The notes under the pieces: model-generated
Seen by the model: only the letters and a program-made list of their open reading frames with translations
Databases searched by the model: none
Told to the model about the DNA's origin: nothing
Shown here: piece after piece, positions 32,737-43,719 of the stretch
How the letters are laid out: the number at the start of each line of letters is the position of its first letter
How positions within the stretch are numbered: the first letter of the stretch is position 1
Source: Tetranychus cinnabarinus
Taxonomy: Eukaryota > Arthropoda > Arachnida > Trombidiformes > Tetranychidae
Length of the DNA: 64,000 nucleotides
Reading direction: 5' to 3'
NCBI GenBank assembly: GCA_022266195.1
Contig: WHVY01000002.1
Span: 4,727,001-4,791,000 of the forward strand
Position numbers and translations under genes: made by a program

Positions 32737-33786
32737 TATTACTCGTTCAGCAAACCATCATTTACAAGATAATTTTATTTAATCTAAAATGAATCATTTT
32801 TTAGTCTATTTAAATTTCCATTACTGAAAAAATGAGCAAAAATTCGGATGAATACAAACAAACGGGTTTTTATATTTATATTTGTAAAAATAGTATCTGA
32901 TAATTTATTAATTTGTAAATTATTATGCCTTTGAAGTCTCTTAAATAAAGAAAAATAAAATTAACGAAAATAATCTACTCTTTTCAAGTTTTCTTCAATG
33001 TTAGGTTTCAAAGTTTCTCATACCTATCAATAAGTCTTCGAATATCATTGTGAATAGTAGTCTTACGGCAATTAATAGTCCATTCAAATTCCTGCAATCT
33101 TTTTCATCAGATGAAAATCAATTTAAAATAACCAATCTTTAACGTAGCTAAAAAGAGTCATTACTCTCAGTAACGTATATTCCTAGGTTGATCTAAATGA
33201 AGTTCAAGATCAAAAGCTAAATCTATTGATCAAGATGAGTTTTAAATCAATTTTATCTCAAAAGATTGTTGATTAATTATGGTTTAGGTTTGTTCAGGCT
33301 ACAGGCAAATAGATAGATAAATATAAAAGCTCATGCAGTTTTAGATTCGGTTTCCGTAGGTACCATTCATATTCCATATCATTCAATATAAGATAAGTTA
33401 TTAATAGCTGAATATTTACAATGATAGTTTATTACGCCATGTGATTCGCGCAATATTCTTTTTGGGCGGAGATAAGCCTCAAAGTACGCGCTCAAATGTC
33501 TGAGTGAGTATAAAGACTCTTCGCCTTATTGTTGGATTTCATCATTTTCTTTTAGTTGCAATTTCACTTTTAGTTCATTTAATTAATTTTGAATAATTTT
33601 TTCTTTAACCTATTTGATAGTTAAACAAGTAACTACCTCAATTGGCTAAATATAGTGATTACTTGAATTGTCACTTTATCCATTTCTTTGTGACGATCAG
33701 TTTTCCTTTTTTCTCTACTGTTATTTCTTTTACCTTTCTCACCTCAATAACATCTTTTCTATTTCTTTGTGTTTTTGTTCTCAACT
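32737..33786. other. Intergenic, RPA1 upstream region
   Basis: AT-rich. TTTGGGCGG at 33461-33469 resembles an E2F site and precedes a TATAAA-like string near 33508, reasonable for RPA1. A short minus-strand terminal-exon-like frame near 33.0 kb is noted among the rejected items. Confidence 0.45.
33461..33469. promoter_or_regulatory. E2F-like site upstream of RPA1
   Basis: TTTGGGCGG lies about 320 bases before the RPA1 start codon. It is one base class away from the E2F consensus, so the call is tentative. Confidence 0.3.
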
Positions 33787-35628
33787 ATGACTGTCCCCAG
33801 ATTATCTGAAGGTGCTCTTGAGCGAATTTTATCTGGCAGTGCAACTGAGCGCCCAACTGTTCAGATTTTGGCTCAAAAAAATGTATCCGCTGATAATGTC
33901 CAAAGGTACCGGTTCTTACTTTCAGATGGTAAATATTCTTATCAATGTTGTATCATGATTGGACCTTTAATTCAAAGAGTTGAAGCTGGTGAGTTTGAAA
34001 GATACACTGTCATCAGATTAAACAAATATTTATGTAATCAAGCCGGTGGAACTAAGAAGGTCATCATTCTAACTGAACCTGAGGTCGTAGTCCCTGGAGC
34101 TAGTATTGGTCGTAAAATTGGTAACCCAACGCCGTTCGAAGGCTCCTCAAATGATACAAGCATTTCTTCTACTTTGTCTACTGGTGTCCATTCTGTTTCA
34201 TCCACATCAGATGCTTCAACAAATGGTGGATTCAAAGGTGGTTTTAAATCAGGAGCAGCTATTGCTAAACCTTATAATGGCTCCAAGCAAGCTGATCATA
34301 GTATGAGTGATTACTCGATTAAAGAAGAGCAAATTTGTCCTATTTCTCAGATCAGTCCTTATCAAAACAAGTGGGCTATCCGTGGACGAGTCACTAATAA
34401 AAGTGCTCTCAAAAGTTGGAATAATGCCAAAGGCGAAGGCACATTGTTTTCTTTCAATTTAGCTGATGAATCTGGGGAGATAAGAATAACCGCATTCCGT
34501 ACAGAATGCGATAAATATTTTGAAATGGTACAATTGGGCAAAGTTTACACTTTGTCAAAAGCCACCGTTAAACAGGCCAACAAGAAATGGACTGATGTTG
34601 AGCATGAGTATGAATTGACTCTACATACCGATAGCATCTTAGAGCCCGCTGATGATTATGATACGAGCTGTCCACAAATCAACTTCCATTTCGTTAAAAT
34701 TGGGCAACTTGAATCAGTCCCCGCCAACTCAGTAGTTGATATTGTTGGTGTTTGTAGAGACCCTGGTGAGGTAGCTACCATTATGTCTAAAAATTCGGGC
34801 AAAGAATTGAAAAAAAGAGATATTTCTCTGGTTGATGATTCAGAGACTGAAATCCGCCTTACCATATGGAACACTGATGCTGAAAATTTCAGTGCTAATA
34901 CTGGGTCTGTTGTTGTCGCCAAGAAAGCTCGTTTAACCGATTATGCTGGAAAGAGCTTGTCAACCATTGGATCAACTCTTATTCAAGTCGATCCTGATCT
35001 ACCTGAAGCGCAAGAACTTCGTGGATGGTTTCAGCGTCGTGGAGCTAACATTGAACCAAATCTATTATCTGTCAAGTCAGGTGCCGGTGATTTGAGCTCA
35101 GGAGAGAGCCAGTATTTGAATTCAATTTCTAAAGAAAATGTCATATCGGCCATCAACGCTACCCTCGTTACTACCTGTAAAGCCACTGTTACACAAACTG
35201 GAAAAGCCCAGATTTATATGGCCTGCCCTGATGGATGTAAAAAGAAACTGATCGAAATGAATAATGGGTTTTATAAATGTGATAAATGTAATAAGGATGT
35301 TATGCAAGGCGATCATCGAATGATCTTGAACTTTTGCATTTCTGATGCCACTAATTCTGTTTGGGTAACAGCTTTCCACGAAGAAGCTGAAAAACTCATA
35401 GGAAAGAATGCTAAAGACTTAGCTGATATGAAAGATCAAAATGAGGAAGAATTTGACGAAACCATTGGATCTCTGAATTTCAAAACTTTCCAATTCCGTC
35501 TCCGAACCAAAATGGACAATTTCAAGGAAGAAACCCGCACCCGGTGTAACCTGATATCAGTGGCTCCGATCAATTTGATCGATTACGCCAAAAAAATTCT
35601 CAAAGAGATTAATGAAATGATTGTTTAA
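33787..35628 (+). CDS. RPA1: Replication protein A 70 kDa subunit
   Basis: Single-exon frame of 613 residues from the ATG at 33787; upstream codons in frame have no ATG, and the family begins near x-LSEGA, which here is MTVPRLSEGALERIL. Human RPA1 is 616. RPA1 is the main single-strand DNA-binding subunit of RPA. Four OB folds are recognisable: the N-terminal RPA70N (to about 110), a Ser/Thr/Gly linker, DBD-A (ICPISQISPYQNKWAIRGRV, with FSFNLADESGEIRITAF), DBD-B (FHFVKIGQLE, VDIVGVCRDPGEV) and DBD-C with its C4 zinc ribbon (CPDGC...CDKC). The C-terminal DBD-C continues with DQNEEEFDE and VAPINLIDYAKKIL, the subunit-trimerisation region. No introns. Confidence 0.97.
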   Translation: MTVPRLSEGALERILSGSATERPTVQILAQKNVSADNVQRYRFLLSDGKYSYQCCIMIGPLIQRVEAGEFERYTVIRLNKYLCNQAGGTKKVIILTEPEVVVPGASIGRKIGNPTPFEGSSNDTSISSTLSTGVHSVSSTSDASTNGGFKGGFKSGAAIAKPYNGSKQADHSMSDYSIKEEQICPISQISPYQNKWAIRGRVTNKSALKSWNNAKGEGTLFSFNLADESGEIRITAFRTECDKYFEMVQLGKVYTLSKATVKQANKKWTDVEHEYELTLHTDSILEPADDYDTSCPQINFHFVKIGQLESVPANSVVDIVGVCRDPGEVATIMSKNSGKELKKRDISLVDDSETEIRLTIWNTDAENFSANTGSVVVAKKARLTDYAGKSLSTIGSTLIQVDPDLPEAQELRGWFQRRGANIEPNLLSVKSGAGDLSSGESQYLNSISKENVISAINATLVTTCKATVTQTGKAQIYMACPDGCKKKLIEMNNGFYKCDKCNKDVMQGDHRMILNFCISDATNSVWVTAFHEEAEKLIGKNAKDLADMKDQNEEEFDETIGSLNFKTFQFRLRTKMDNFKEETRTRCNLISVAPINLIDYAKKILKEINEMIV

Positions 35629-36507
35629 ATTCACACTGTGAGTCAAAATGCAAGCCTAATATTTTCCCAAGTTTAACTTCAGATTACAAATAATATTTTC
35701 ATTTCTTATTATTCATTATAATTTCATTTGTTGATAACTGACGTCCTAATATCCTCTCTTATTATATACAATAAATAAAATTACCAAACTGTTCATGCTA
35801 AATTGATTATAATTTTTTCTAGTTATGGCTTATATTCTTGAAGTGACTTCAAATTCACACTCATGACAATTTAAAAATTAAATAAATCGTTTGTTTTATT
35901 ACAAATGAGCAGAGTTAAACCGTTTGAAAGACAACCTTTAAGCTGTTTAGTTTTGGAAAATGTCAATTGAGGTTTAAAAGGCGCGCAAAACCAGTGAGTC
36001 TTTCTCACTGTTTCACTCACAAAATTGCCTTTCATTTGGTATCTTGTTTTGTTTTGGTTGATGCTAGAAATCTCGATTGGATGTAAAATAAACCAATTTA
36101 CCTGTCTCATCTCATATTAAGTTATTTAAATAATTAGTTTTCTTTTTATTTCAGTGGACTGATTTTTTCATCTTTAATAAGTCAGTTAGTGCGCCATTAT
36201 AACTAAATTGTGATTCTTTAATCAACCCAATCATTTCAACAAGTGTTACATTGAACGAGACTGAAAAAGATTGAACCTCAACATTGAAACCTTGTCTTCT
36301 CTCTCTCCTTTCTTTATCACTCTCTTTACTTCCACCCCCTAATTCATCTCATTTTCTCTCATTCTTTTTTATTTTTTTTCAATTATTCTCTCTATTCATC
36401 ATCCATTTCATTCTCCCCTGTCTCCTACATTCTCTCCCTGTGCTCTACCTTCATAGTGTTTTCTCATTTGTGTTAAATAATACATTTATATACATAAATA
36501 CATAAAA
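35629..36507. other. Intergenic and MAP2K7 leader
   Basis: Contains the RPA1 3' end and the MAP2K7 promoter. The last 230 bases form a pyrimidine-rich, CTCTCT-type leader just before the start codon. Confidence 0.5.
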
Positions 36508-38728
36508 ATGCAATCGCTTAAATCAGTCTCTCAGAAATTAATGAGATTAGATTTACAAGTAAGAAAAGAAAATGAGTGCCATAGACTTGAAAATGATACT
36601 TATATGGCTGCTCACTGTTTAAGTCCTCGACCTCGGCCTCGGGCCTTACCAATTGACTCCAATTATTTTGGTGCTAATGGTAGAGCCTCAGGTAGAACCA
36701 GCTCACCGTCAGGTAGACCAATGAAACAGCCTAAACCTCTTCTGTTCACAAGTGATCCTTCCACTCCGTTGAACATTTCTGCTTCATCTGGATCCGAAAA
36801 TAAAACTAATTTAAGTGATAGATTCACAAGAAATTGTACTCTCCAGGTTAATGGAAAGGTAAGTGTCAAAGTGTTGGTGTTCATCTTTTACTCCTAATCA
36901 GTATATGAGCATAGATGGCTCACAACCAAAGAGAATCATTCTTCTCTTGCTCAATTACTTCACTAAATTAAATACTAAATAATGATTTTGTTTTTTTCTC
37001 GTTTCCCTAGACATACAAATGTGAAATGGAGGACCTGGAATTTATCTGTGATCTTGGTTTTGGCTCTTGTGGCCAAGTTACCGAAATGAAACACAAAGAA
37101 TCAGGAATAACCGTCGCAGTCAAAGTAAGTTGGTAGCAAATGATAGAGCATATTTCTTTCTATCAGTTTTCTAGCTACTCTTGTTTACAACTCTCAATCA
37201 GGTTGATTATTAGAGAAGATATTTAAGGCATTCAACTTCAACGTAGCTAGTGAGATAAAAGAGGTGATAATTCGTTCAACATTGGAGTAAATTGATCCCG
37301 GTCCCTTATTCAGTCCAACTATTTTATTAAATAATTTTATTAAATGCAGATTTCGATTTTGCTTGATAACGCTGTTTTCCTCAGTCCCATCAACATCACT
37401 CACATTTCTTTCGCACTTACCAAACTAGAGTATTAACTATTAACACTTTTATTCTTGATAAGCACTCTAATCAATGTTTGATAACAACATTTCAATCATT
37501 TTTCCATTCCTAATTTTTTACTAAATTTTCTTTCTTCCTTTTACAGCAAATGCGACGAAGCGGCAATGATGAAGAGACAAAGCGTATAGCTATGGATTTA
37601 GATGTTCTTTTAAAATGTTCATCATGTAAATATATTGTCCAGTGCTATGGTTATTTGATATGCAACTCAGAAGTTTGGATTTGTATGGAGAGAATGACTA
37701 CCTGTTTTGAAAAGCTTCTCAAGAAGTTGAACCCCCAGACTAATGAAACAAATTCTAAGAAAAAGAAAAAGGGTATTCCACAAGATGTTCTGGGTAAAGT
37801 TGCTGTAGCCGTAAGTTGAATAGATTATTATTGATATATCAACGGTTGGTTTCATTTTTTTTCTATTTCTTCTTCAAAAGACTGTTAAGGCCTTGGATTA
37901 TTTGAAAGAGAAACATGATGTAATTCATCGTGACGTTAAGCCCTCCAATATTTTGATAAACATGAAAGGAGAAGTCAAATTATGTGACTTTGGTATCAGT
38001 GGCAAACTGGTAAACTCTAAGGCTAGAACGAGACAAGCCGGTTGCGCAGCGTATATGGCGGTGAGTATTGAAAAATCAATATTTACTATATATCAAATGA
38101 TTGGTTGAAATAAGACATGAATTATAAACTGTCATTTCGTTCTTGTTACTTAAAGCCTGAAAGAATTGAGCCTCCAGAACCATCTTATGATGTAAGAGCC
38201 GATATTTGGAGTCTTGGTATAACTTTATTAGAGCTTGCAACTGGGGAAAATCCATATCCAGGATGCCAAACTGATTTTGAAGTACTCACCAAAGTAATGA
38301 CTGCTCCACCACCCAGATTACCCGAGGATGGTGATTTTATGCCACAATTACGACAATTTATTAACTCATGGTAATTATCCGGTATTTTCAGTTAAAGACA
38401 TTTTAATATTAATTTTACTTTGCTATTTTTTTACAGTTTGATTAAAAACTTCAAAGAAAGGCCCAAATATAAGGAGTTATTGGTAAGTAACATGATTTGA
38501 TTTCTATTCTTATTGTTATTTGAATCTATAGTAGATATTTTTCAATAGAAAAGATGCAACAAAATTACGAACTTTCCTTACGTCATCATCTTTTCAAATT
38601 CTCGCATGAAATAATTCACATTTTTCTTATCTTCTCAGGCTAGCGATTATATAAAATATTTCGATGAAAAAGAGGTTAATATCACGCCGTGGTTGGAATC
38701 TGTCTACGAAGAAGATAACAAAAAATGA
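36508..38728 (+). CDS. MAP2K7: MAP kinase kinase 7 (JNK kinase, hemipterous orthologue)
   Basis: Seven coding exons (36508-36858, 37011-37124, 37547-37810, 37881-38060, 38156-38370, 38437-38482, 38639-38728) give 419 residues, the same as a main human MKK7 form. It phosphorylates JNK in stress and epithelial-closure signalling. The N-terminal coiled stretch (SQKLMRLDLQVRKEN) and the PRPRPRAL segment resemble MKK7 docking regions. Kinase landmarks: glycine loop GFGSCGQV (133-140), catalytic K155 in VAVKQMRRSGN, HRDVKPSN (259-266), DFG (279-281), activation loop SKART with S289 and T293, and GCAAYMAPERIEPPEP, which separates MKK7 from MKK4 and MKK3/6. The third MKK7 loop serine is Gln295 here. 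The C-terminal EVNITPWL fits the DVASW end of the family. Confidence 0.95.
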
Positions 38729-39272
38729 TTTTTGGCTTGGACAAATTCATCATCTTCATTGACACTCATCACCATCAGCATCAGTATCAACAAAAATAAC
38801 AACCTTTTTTGGGCTCCTTTATTTGTCGATCTAGAAACCACAAAAAAAAACAAACCGTGAAAAGCTATTGTGTAAAAAGGAAAACATTAGACAAGAAGAT
38901 CATGTAAAAGTGGATCTTTAAAGCAAATCCTTTAAGATTTACGAAATGGTGATACAAGTTGAGACATTATTTATGTAATAAATTGTTTACTTCGACTGTG
39001 AACCATCGTAAGATAATGCTTCCTTAGTTCGGCCAAAAGAATAATGTTAATATTAATTATAATAATTATGACAATATTAATAATATTAAAGCAATTAAAC
39101 ACTATCTATTATTGAAATCAAGTTTATATCGATAAAATCGGACGAGTGTGTGATAAAAATAGACACAAAATGACTGAAATTTTTCAAGTTGAATTCACAG
39201 CGTTTTAGGGGGATGACAATTGCTCTTGAAAAATGTAACAAATTGGAAAAATAACATTGGATAGCGCCTGCT
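38729..39272. other. Convergent intergenic region
   Basis: 3' flanks of MAP2K7 and the PI31-like gene. AT-rich; AATAAA-type signals near 38980. No gene seen. Confidence 0.5.
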
Positions 39273-39704
39273 TTACATAGGTGAACCATCATAATTCCAA
39301 GATCTCATATGATCAGGATCAGGAGAACCCTGTCCAGGACCGGGTGTGGGTCCAGGCCTAGGACCTCTAAAGGCACGTCCAGGATTACCACCAGGACCGA
39401 ATGGGTCGAAACGTGCACCCGGAGGTGGTGGATGAACCATACCGGAAGGCGATGGTCTGAAATTAGGAGGTCCACCAGGAACGTTTGGTATAGTGAAATG
39501 CCGAGGATCATTTGGATCAAAAATCATCCCAGTTCCAGCTTCACCAGCAAATGGATCGAGATCAGCTCTTCCTATATTCAGAATTGGCGTCCCTTCGGGT
39601 AAATTTTGTGGATTTTGGGATTCTCGCAAATCTTGAGACTCGCGATCAGGACGATCAGGCACATCAGGCTTTTTTTGTCCGCCTTTTTTCGATTTCTTAT
39701 CCAT
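39273..39704 (-). CDS. PI31-like proteasome regulator, C-terminal region only
   Basis: Single frame of 143 residues matching the Pro/Gly-rich C-terminal half of PI31 (PSMF1): IGRADLDPFAGEAG followed by GMIFDPNDPRHF, then PPPGARFDPFGPGG and DPDHM. PI31 binds 20S proteasomes through this tail and has an N-terminal FP domain that binds F-box proteins; full length is about 270. Here the FP domain is missing. An in-frame TGA lies 7 codons upstream of the ATG, with no AG acceptor between, so this ATG (MDKKSKKGGQKK) appears to be a real start. The C-terminal HbYX-like tail of PI31 is also altered (NYDGSPM). It may be a shortened paralogue or a partial gene whose 5' exons lie beyond a non-obvious splice site. 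Confidence 0.8.
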   Translation of the reverse strand: MDKKSKKGGQKKPDVPDRPDRESQDLRESQNPQNLPEGTPILNIGRADLDPFAGEAGTGMIFDPNDPRHFTIPNVPGGPPNFRPSPSGMVHPPPPGARFDPFGPGGNPGRAFRGPRPGPTPGPGQGSPDPDHMRSWNYDGSPM

Positions 39705-40799
39705 GATGTAGTTTATGGCAAATCACAAAAATTAAAAATGCAGTAAATTGCTACTTTAAATATTATCGTAACTTGGATAACACAAATAACAAGAAAAGCC
39801 TTTTAACATTAAGGATTAGAGAAGCAGCCAGTCGAATATATCGGCTTATTTGTCACTGTTTTTGAAGCTAAGCTGAAGCAATTTTCACCGACTCAGTCGG
39901 CTCGAAATCCGGTCAAAATTCCTGTACAAGCGCCTAGACAATTCCAGTCGAGAACAATCGTAAGTGTAGTTATCCAAGGATCCTGATTAGGCAAACTGAC
40001 TTTTCCCGTTTCGAGCTTATCTTTGCTAAGTTATCTTGAAGAACGCAGAAAGACGGTGTTTATGAATGAATATTTCTAAAAGTGATTCAATTTCTGAGTC
40101 ATATTGCTATAAAACACAATTATTTGCTGATACACAAGTGGTTATACACAACTTTTGAGATTTTTGCGAATATCAGCTAATTCTGTTAAGCATCCGCCAT
40201 TCGTCATTCGTTTGGCTGGCTACGGTCTCTAAAAGGATGATTTTCAACAATTGGATTGTTTAAGAGACAACTTGCCACTTTAAAGTGGTTAATTAGATAT
40301 TTTTGAATGCTGCCATCTAACAAGTATCAATATTAAACTTAAAACAATTAATCGAGTTTCAAGTGTACATAAAATAAAGATATTATAATGTTCAGCCGAT
40401 TTCCTAAATTGTGCAAAATTATCAGGAATCATGAGAAAGAGAAATGAAGAGAATGAGAGAGAAAGAGAAGCATTAGTAAGAGAGACTAGAAAATGCTCAA
40501 AAGAATTGTCTTTCATCTTTCTATTCTGCCAATAAAATATTTCTAAACATTGAAAAATCAACTTGCCTTTTCATTACATTCTATCTTTATCAGTAAATCC
40601 ATTAATAAATTAAATCAATTTGCATATATTTTCAATAAACAGTGTTACCCCAAATTATATCAATATTTACTTTTAAAGTATAGTAATATCGGTAGATTAT
40701 AATTTTTTCTAGTCAAGTGTCTCCTTCCTATCATTGTTTTGTTTTGTCTGTTATTGTTTCAATTTCATTTTGACATTATACTGTTCATTGTTACCATTG
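39705..40799. other. Divergent intergenic region PI31-like/CDK5
   Basis: Both promoters should lie here. A 90-codon minus-strand frame near 40.3-40.6 kb is Ser/Leu-rich and lies in a repetitive GAGA stretch, so it is not called. Confidence 0.5.
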
Positions 40800-41896
40800 A
40801 TGCAGAAGTACGAGAAATTGGAAAAAATTGGTGAAGGTACCTATGGAACCGTATTCAAAGGTAAAAATCGTGAAACCCAGGAGATTGTTGCCTTAAAACG
40901 GGTTAGATTAGATGATGATGATGAGGGTGTCCCAAGCTCAGCACTTCGTGAGATATGCTTACTCAAGGAGCTTCGACATCGTAATATTGTGAGGTAAGTC
41001 TATAAAGCCCAATCATTCAGTTACATCATTAATTTTAATAACCTGTTATGTCATGCTTGTTAACTGATTGATTGTCAATCATCCAGTTGCTAAGCAAATA
41101 TATTTATAATGGTACAATATCTCTTTTTACAGATTATGTGATGTGCTTCATAGTGAAAAAAAGTTGACCCTCGTCTTTGAACATTGTGACCAAGATTTGA
41201 AAAAATACTTTGATAGCCTCAATGGAGAAATTGACCCTGACGTGGTTAAATCATTTTTCTATCAACTTCTTCGAGGCCTGGAGTTTTGTCACAAGAACAA
41301 TGTCCTTCACAGAGACTTGAAACCCCAAAATTTGTTAATCAATAAAAATGGTGAACTTAAGTTAGCTGATTTTGGCTTAGCTCGGGCTTTTGGTATTCCA
41401 GTAAGATGTTACTCAGCTGAGGTAGTTACTCTTTGGTATCGTCCCCCTGATGTCCTTTTCGGAGCCAAATTATATACAACCTCTATCGATATGTGGTCAG
41501 CAGGCTGTATTTTTGCTGAATTGGCTAATGCTGGGCGGCCTTTATTTCCTGGTTCAGATGTGGAAGATCAGCTGAAAAGAATATTTAAGGTAATATTATT
41601 ATAGTTCATGATCTATAAGATTAATAACTCTAATATCATAATATCTTTATTAGCTTCTTGGTACTCCAACAGAAGAAACTTGGCCCGGTGTTGCTACTCT
41701 TCCAGACTATAAACCATTCCCAATGTATCATCCAACCACCAGCTTTTCATCGGTTGTTCCAAAGCTGAATTCTAAGGGCCGTGATTTACTACAAAAATTA
41801 TTAGTTTGTAATCCATCTCATCGTTTATCCGCTGAGGAAGCAATGTCTCATGCTTTTTTCAATGACCTGAGTCCTGCGATTAAAAATTTAGCTTAA
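40800..41896 (+). CDS. CDK5: Cyclin-dependent kinase 5
   Basis: Three exons (40800-40993, 41133-41589, 41654-41896) give 297 residues (human 292). CDK5 is the p35/p39-activated proline-directed kinase of neurons. The sequence is almost canonical: MQKYEKLEKIGEGTYGTVFKG with T14/Y15, K33, the PSSALRE helix (45-51), FEHCDQDLKKYF, HRDLKPQN with D126, DFGLARAFG, and the activation loop IPVRCYSAEVVTLWYRPPD with Ser159 in place of the threonine of cell-cycle CDKs. Further CDK5 signatures are DVLFGAKLYTTSIDMWSAG and FAELANAGRPLFPG. The C terminus has five extra residues. No lesions. Confidence 0.98.
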
Positions 41897-42445
41897 ACCC
41901 AGACTCCTTTACACATCTTCACACCCGGTCTTGAATTCTGGTGTCACTCATAATCGAAATAAGTCAATCGCCAATTATAAATGAAATTATGTACATCACA
42001 ACTCAAAGAGTCATACCACATTCTGTATTGTAAACTTTATAAAGAATTTCATTACCAGTTACTGAAATTAGCTCAATATTATTAATTCAATCAGCTTAAT
42101 TCAAACCAAATTGATGATACTCAATCCAAATGTGCCAAAGCAATCAACGCATTTTCTCATGGCAATTAATATCACTATCACTTTTACCGTAATTTTTTGT
42201 ATGTAATCCATAATCAATTCGGTGGTCGAAATAAAGACAATAATTTTCAGATTCAAAATTGTCAAAACTAAATATCTTTTCTAACACCATGATGAATATT
42301 AATGAAGTGAGATAGATCTCAATATAAGATAGATCTGATAATCAATTTTATTGGAACCCTATGGTTATTTAACATATTAGATATGAACTAATAATCTTAA
42401 TCATTTCGTTTGAAATTTCTTTACAATTATAACACTTTTATAGAA
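41897..42445. other. Convergent intergenic region
   Basis: 3' flanks of CDK5 and NDUFS8; AATAAAGAC near 42230 resembles the CDK5 polyadenylation signal. No gene seen. Confidence 0.5.
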
Positions 42446-43102
42446 TTATCTGTATAAATGATCAGCTTGAATGTTTGCTGCAATCTCAGGTTCCCATTGA
42501 TCACCATTGTTCAATAATTTTTCCTTGTTGTACAATAATTCTTCATGGGTTTCCGTAGCATATTCAAAGTTAGGACCTTCTACAATCGCATCGACCGGGC
42601 AAGCTTCTTGACAAAAACCACAGTAAATACATTTAGTCATATCTATGTCATAACGAGTTGTTCGCCGACTACCATCAGGTCTCTCCTCAGCTTCAATAGT
42701 GATTGCTTGGGCTGGACAAATTGCTTCACATAATTTACAGGCAATACACCTTTCTTCACCGGAAGGATACCTCCTTAATGCATGTTCACCCCTGAATCTA
42801 GGGCTAAGAGGACCTTTTTCAAAAGGATAATTTATAGTACACGATTCTCTGAAAAATGCACCAAGTAAGGTGAACCCAGCTGATATAAAATCTCCAAGCA
42901 TAGTACGAGTTCCTTCGGATCTGAATTTATCCTCCCAAAATGGTTGATCGACATCATGAACGTACTTATAATTCATCACGGGGTTAGTTGTAGTGAGCTT
43001 ACGAGAGGAAACATCCGACAAAGGATTTACCATTCCAACTGAAGACATCAGCCCATTACGGAAAGGTAACAAAATTGAAGGTCGAGTGACTGTGGTTAAC
43101 AT
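42446..43102 (-). CDS. NDUFS8: Mitochondrial complex I 8Fe-8S ferredoxin subunit
   Basis: Single coding exon of 218 residues (human about 210). NDUFS8 (TYKY) carries clusters N6a and N6b in the peripheral arm of NADH:ubiquinone oxidoreductase. Two complete CxxCxxCxxxCP motifs are seen: C119-C122-C125-C129 (CIACKLCEAICP) and C158-C161-C164-C168 (CIYCGFCQEACP). Other family landmarks are INYPFEKGPLSPRFRGEHALRRY (split by the family at the helix) and the ending AANIQADHLYR. The first 35 or so residues are basic and Ser/Thr-rich, as for a mitochondrial presequence. A CAG acceptor sits one base before the ATG; a GTAAGT donor at 43292 indicates a 5'UTR intron of 189 bases. Confidence 0.97.
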   Translation of the reverse strand: MLTTVTRPSILLPFRNGLMSSVGMVNPLSDVSSRKLTTTNPVMNYKYVHDVDQPFWEDKFRSEGTRTMLGDFISAGFTLLGAFFRESCTINYPFEKGPLSPRFRGEHALRRYPSGEERCIACKLCEAICPAQAITIEAEERPDGSRRTTRYDIDMTKCIYCGFCQEACPVDAIVEGPNFEYATETHEELLYNKEKLLNNGDQWEPEIAANIQADHLYR

Positions 43103-43647
43103 CCTGAATTTCTTTTAATCGGTTTCCCAACAACTACCAGCCACAATAGCCAAGATTGCACCTTAGATAATAAAGTTCAGTAACCAAAAAATCAACTGAT
43201 TGGAAACCAAAAAAAGAGGCAAGCTTAATTATAAACAAAACAATCACAAGATTTACCAAACAACGCAAATGTAAACACAACAGTTGACTTACCGGGACCA
43301 TATACTAATTTAACTCAGTCTTTGAACACCAAAATACAGACCAATTTATCAATTTAATTCAATAAATTATTCAATTAAGTCAAATTAAACGATCAAATAA
43401 ATTCTATTAACGACATACAAGTCATCAATAAATCAACCAAGCCAAAGATAATGACCAATGACAAATCAAGGGCAAAAGAAAAAATAATTTAATTTTACCG
43501 AAAATTCACAACAAATAAAAAGCATTCAGATTCAAAGATTAATTAAAATAGTTCTAATCCACTTAATTACTCTTCAAAATTCAATTTAATTATTTTAATA
43601 TTAGGCCAATGTTTAAATAACAAAATATAGCAATAATAAGTATTAGA
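43103..43647. other. NDUFS8 leader intron, first exon and promoter region
   Basis: Intron 43104-43292 on the minus strand is inferred from its donor and acceptor. The non-coding first exon and promoter lie beyond 43293. The remainder is AT-rich, up to the tRNA gene. Confidence 0.5.
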
Positions 43648-43719
43648 AGCAGAGTGGCGCAGCGGAAGCGTGCTGGGCCCATAACCCAGAGGTCCGTGGA
43701 TCGAAACCACGCTCTGCTA
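43648..43719 (+). tRNA. Initiator tRNA-Met (CAT)
   Basis: 72 bases fold as a complete cloverleaf: acceptor stem AGCAGAG/CTCTGCT, anticodon stem CTGGG/CCCAG with anticodon CAT at 43680-43682, and T stem CGTGG/CCACG around loop ATCGAAA. The A1-T72 pair and the T loop with A54 and A60 are eukaryotic initiator features that distinguish it from elongator tRNA-Met. It differs from the vertebrate gene mainly in the T stem. No intron. It reads away from NDUFS8. Confidence 0.97.

Noticed and set aside
33013..33095. Minus-strand terminal-exon-like frame after a CAG, containing IHNDIRRLI, resembling IHRDIRHLI of RECQL4
   Set aside because: Only nine residues align, the DNA around it does not match RECQL4 convincingly, and no upstream exon was found.
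36284..36505. 73-codon Ser/Leu/Phe-rich frame upstream of MAP2K7
   Set aside because: Pyrimidine-tract leader sequence translated by chance; the kinase start follows immediately.
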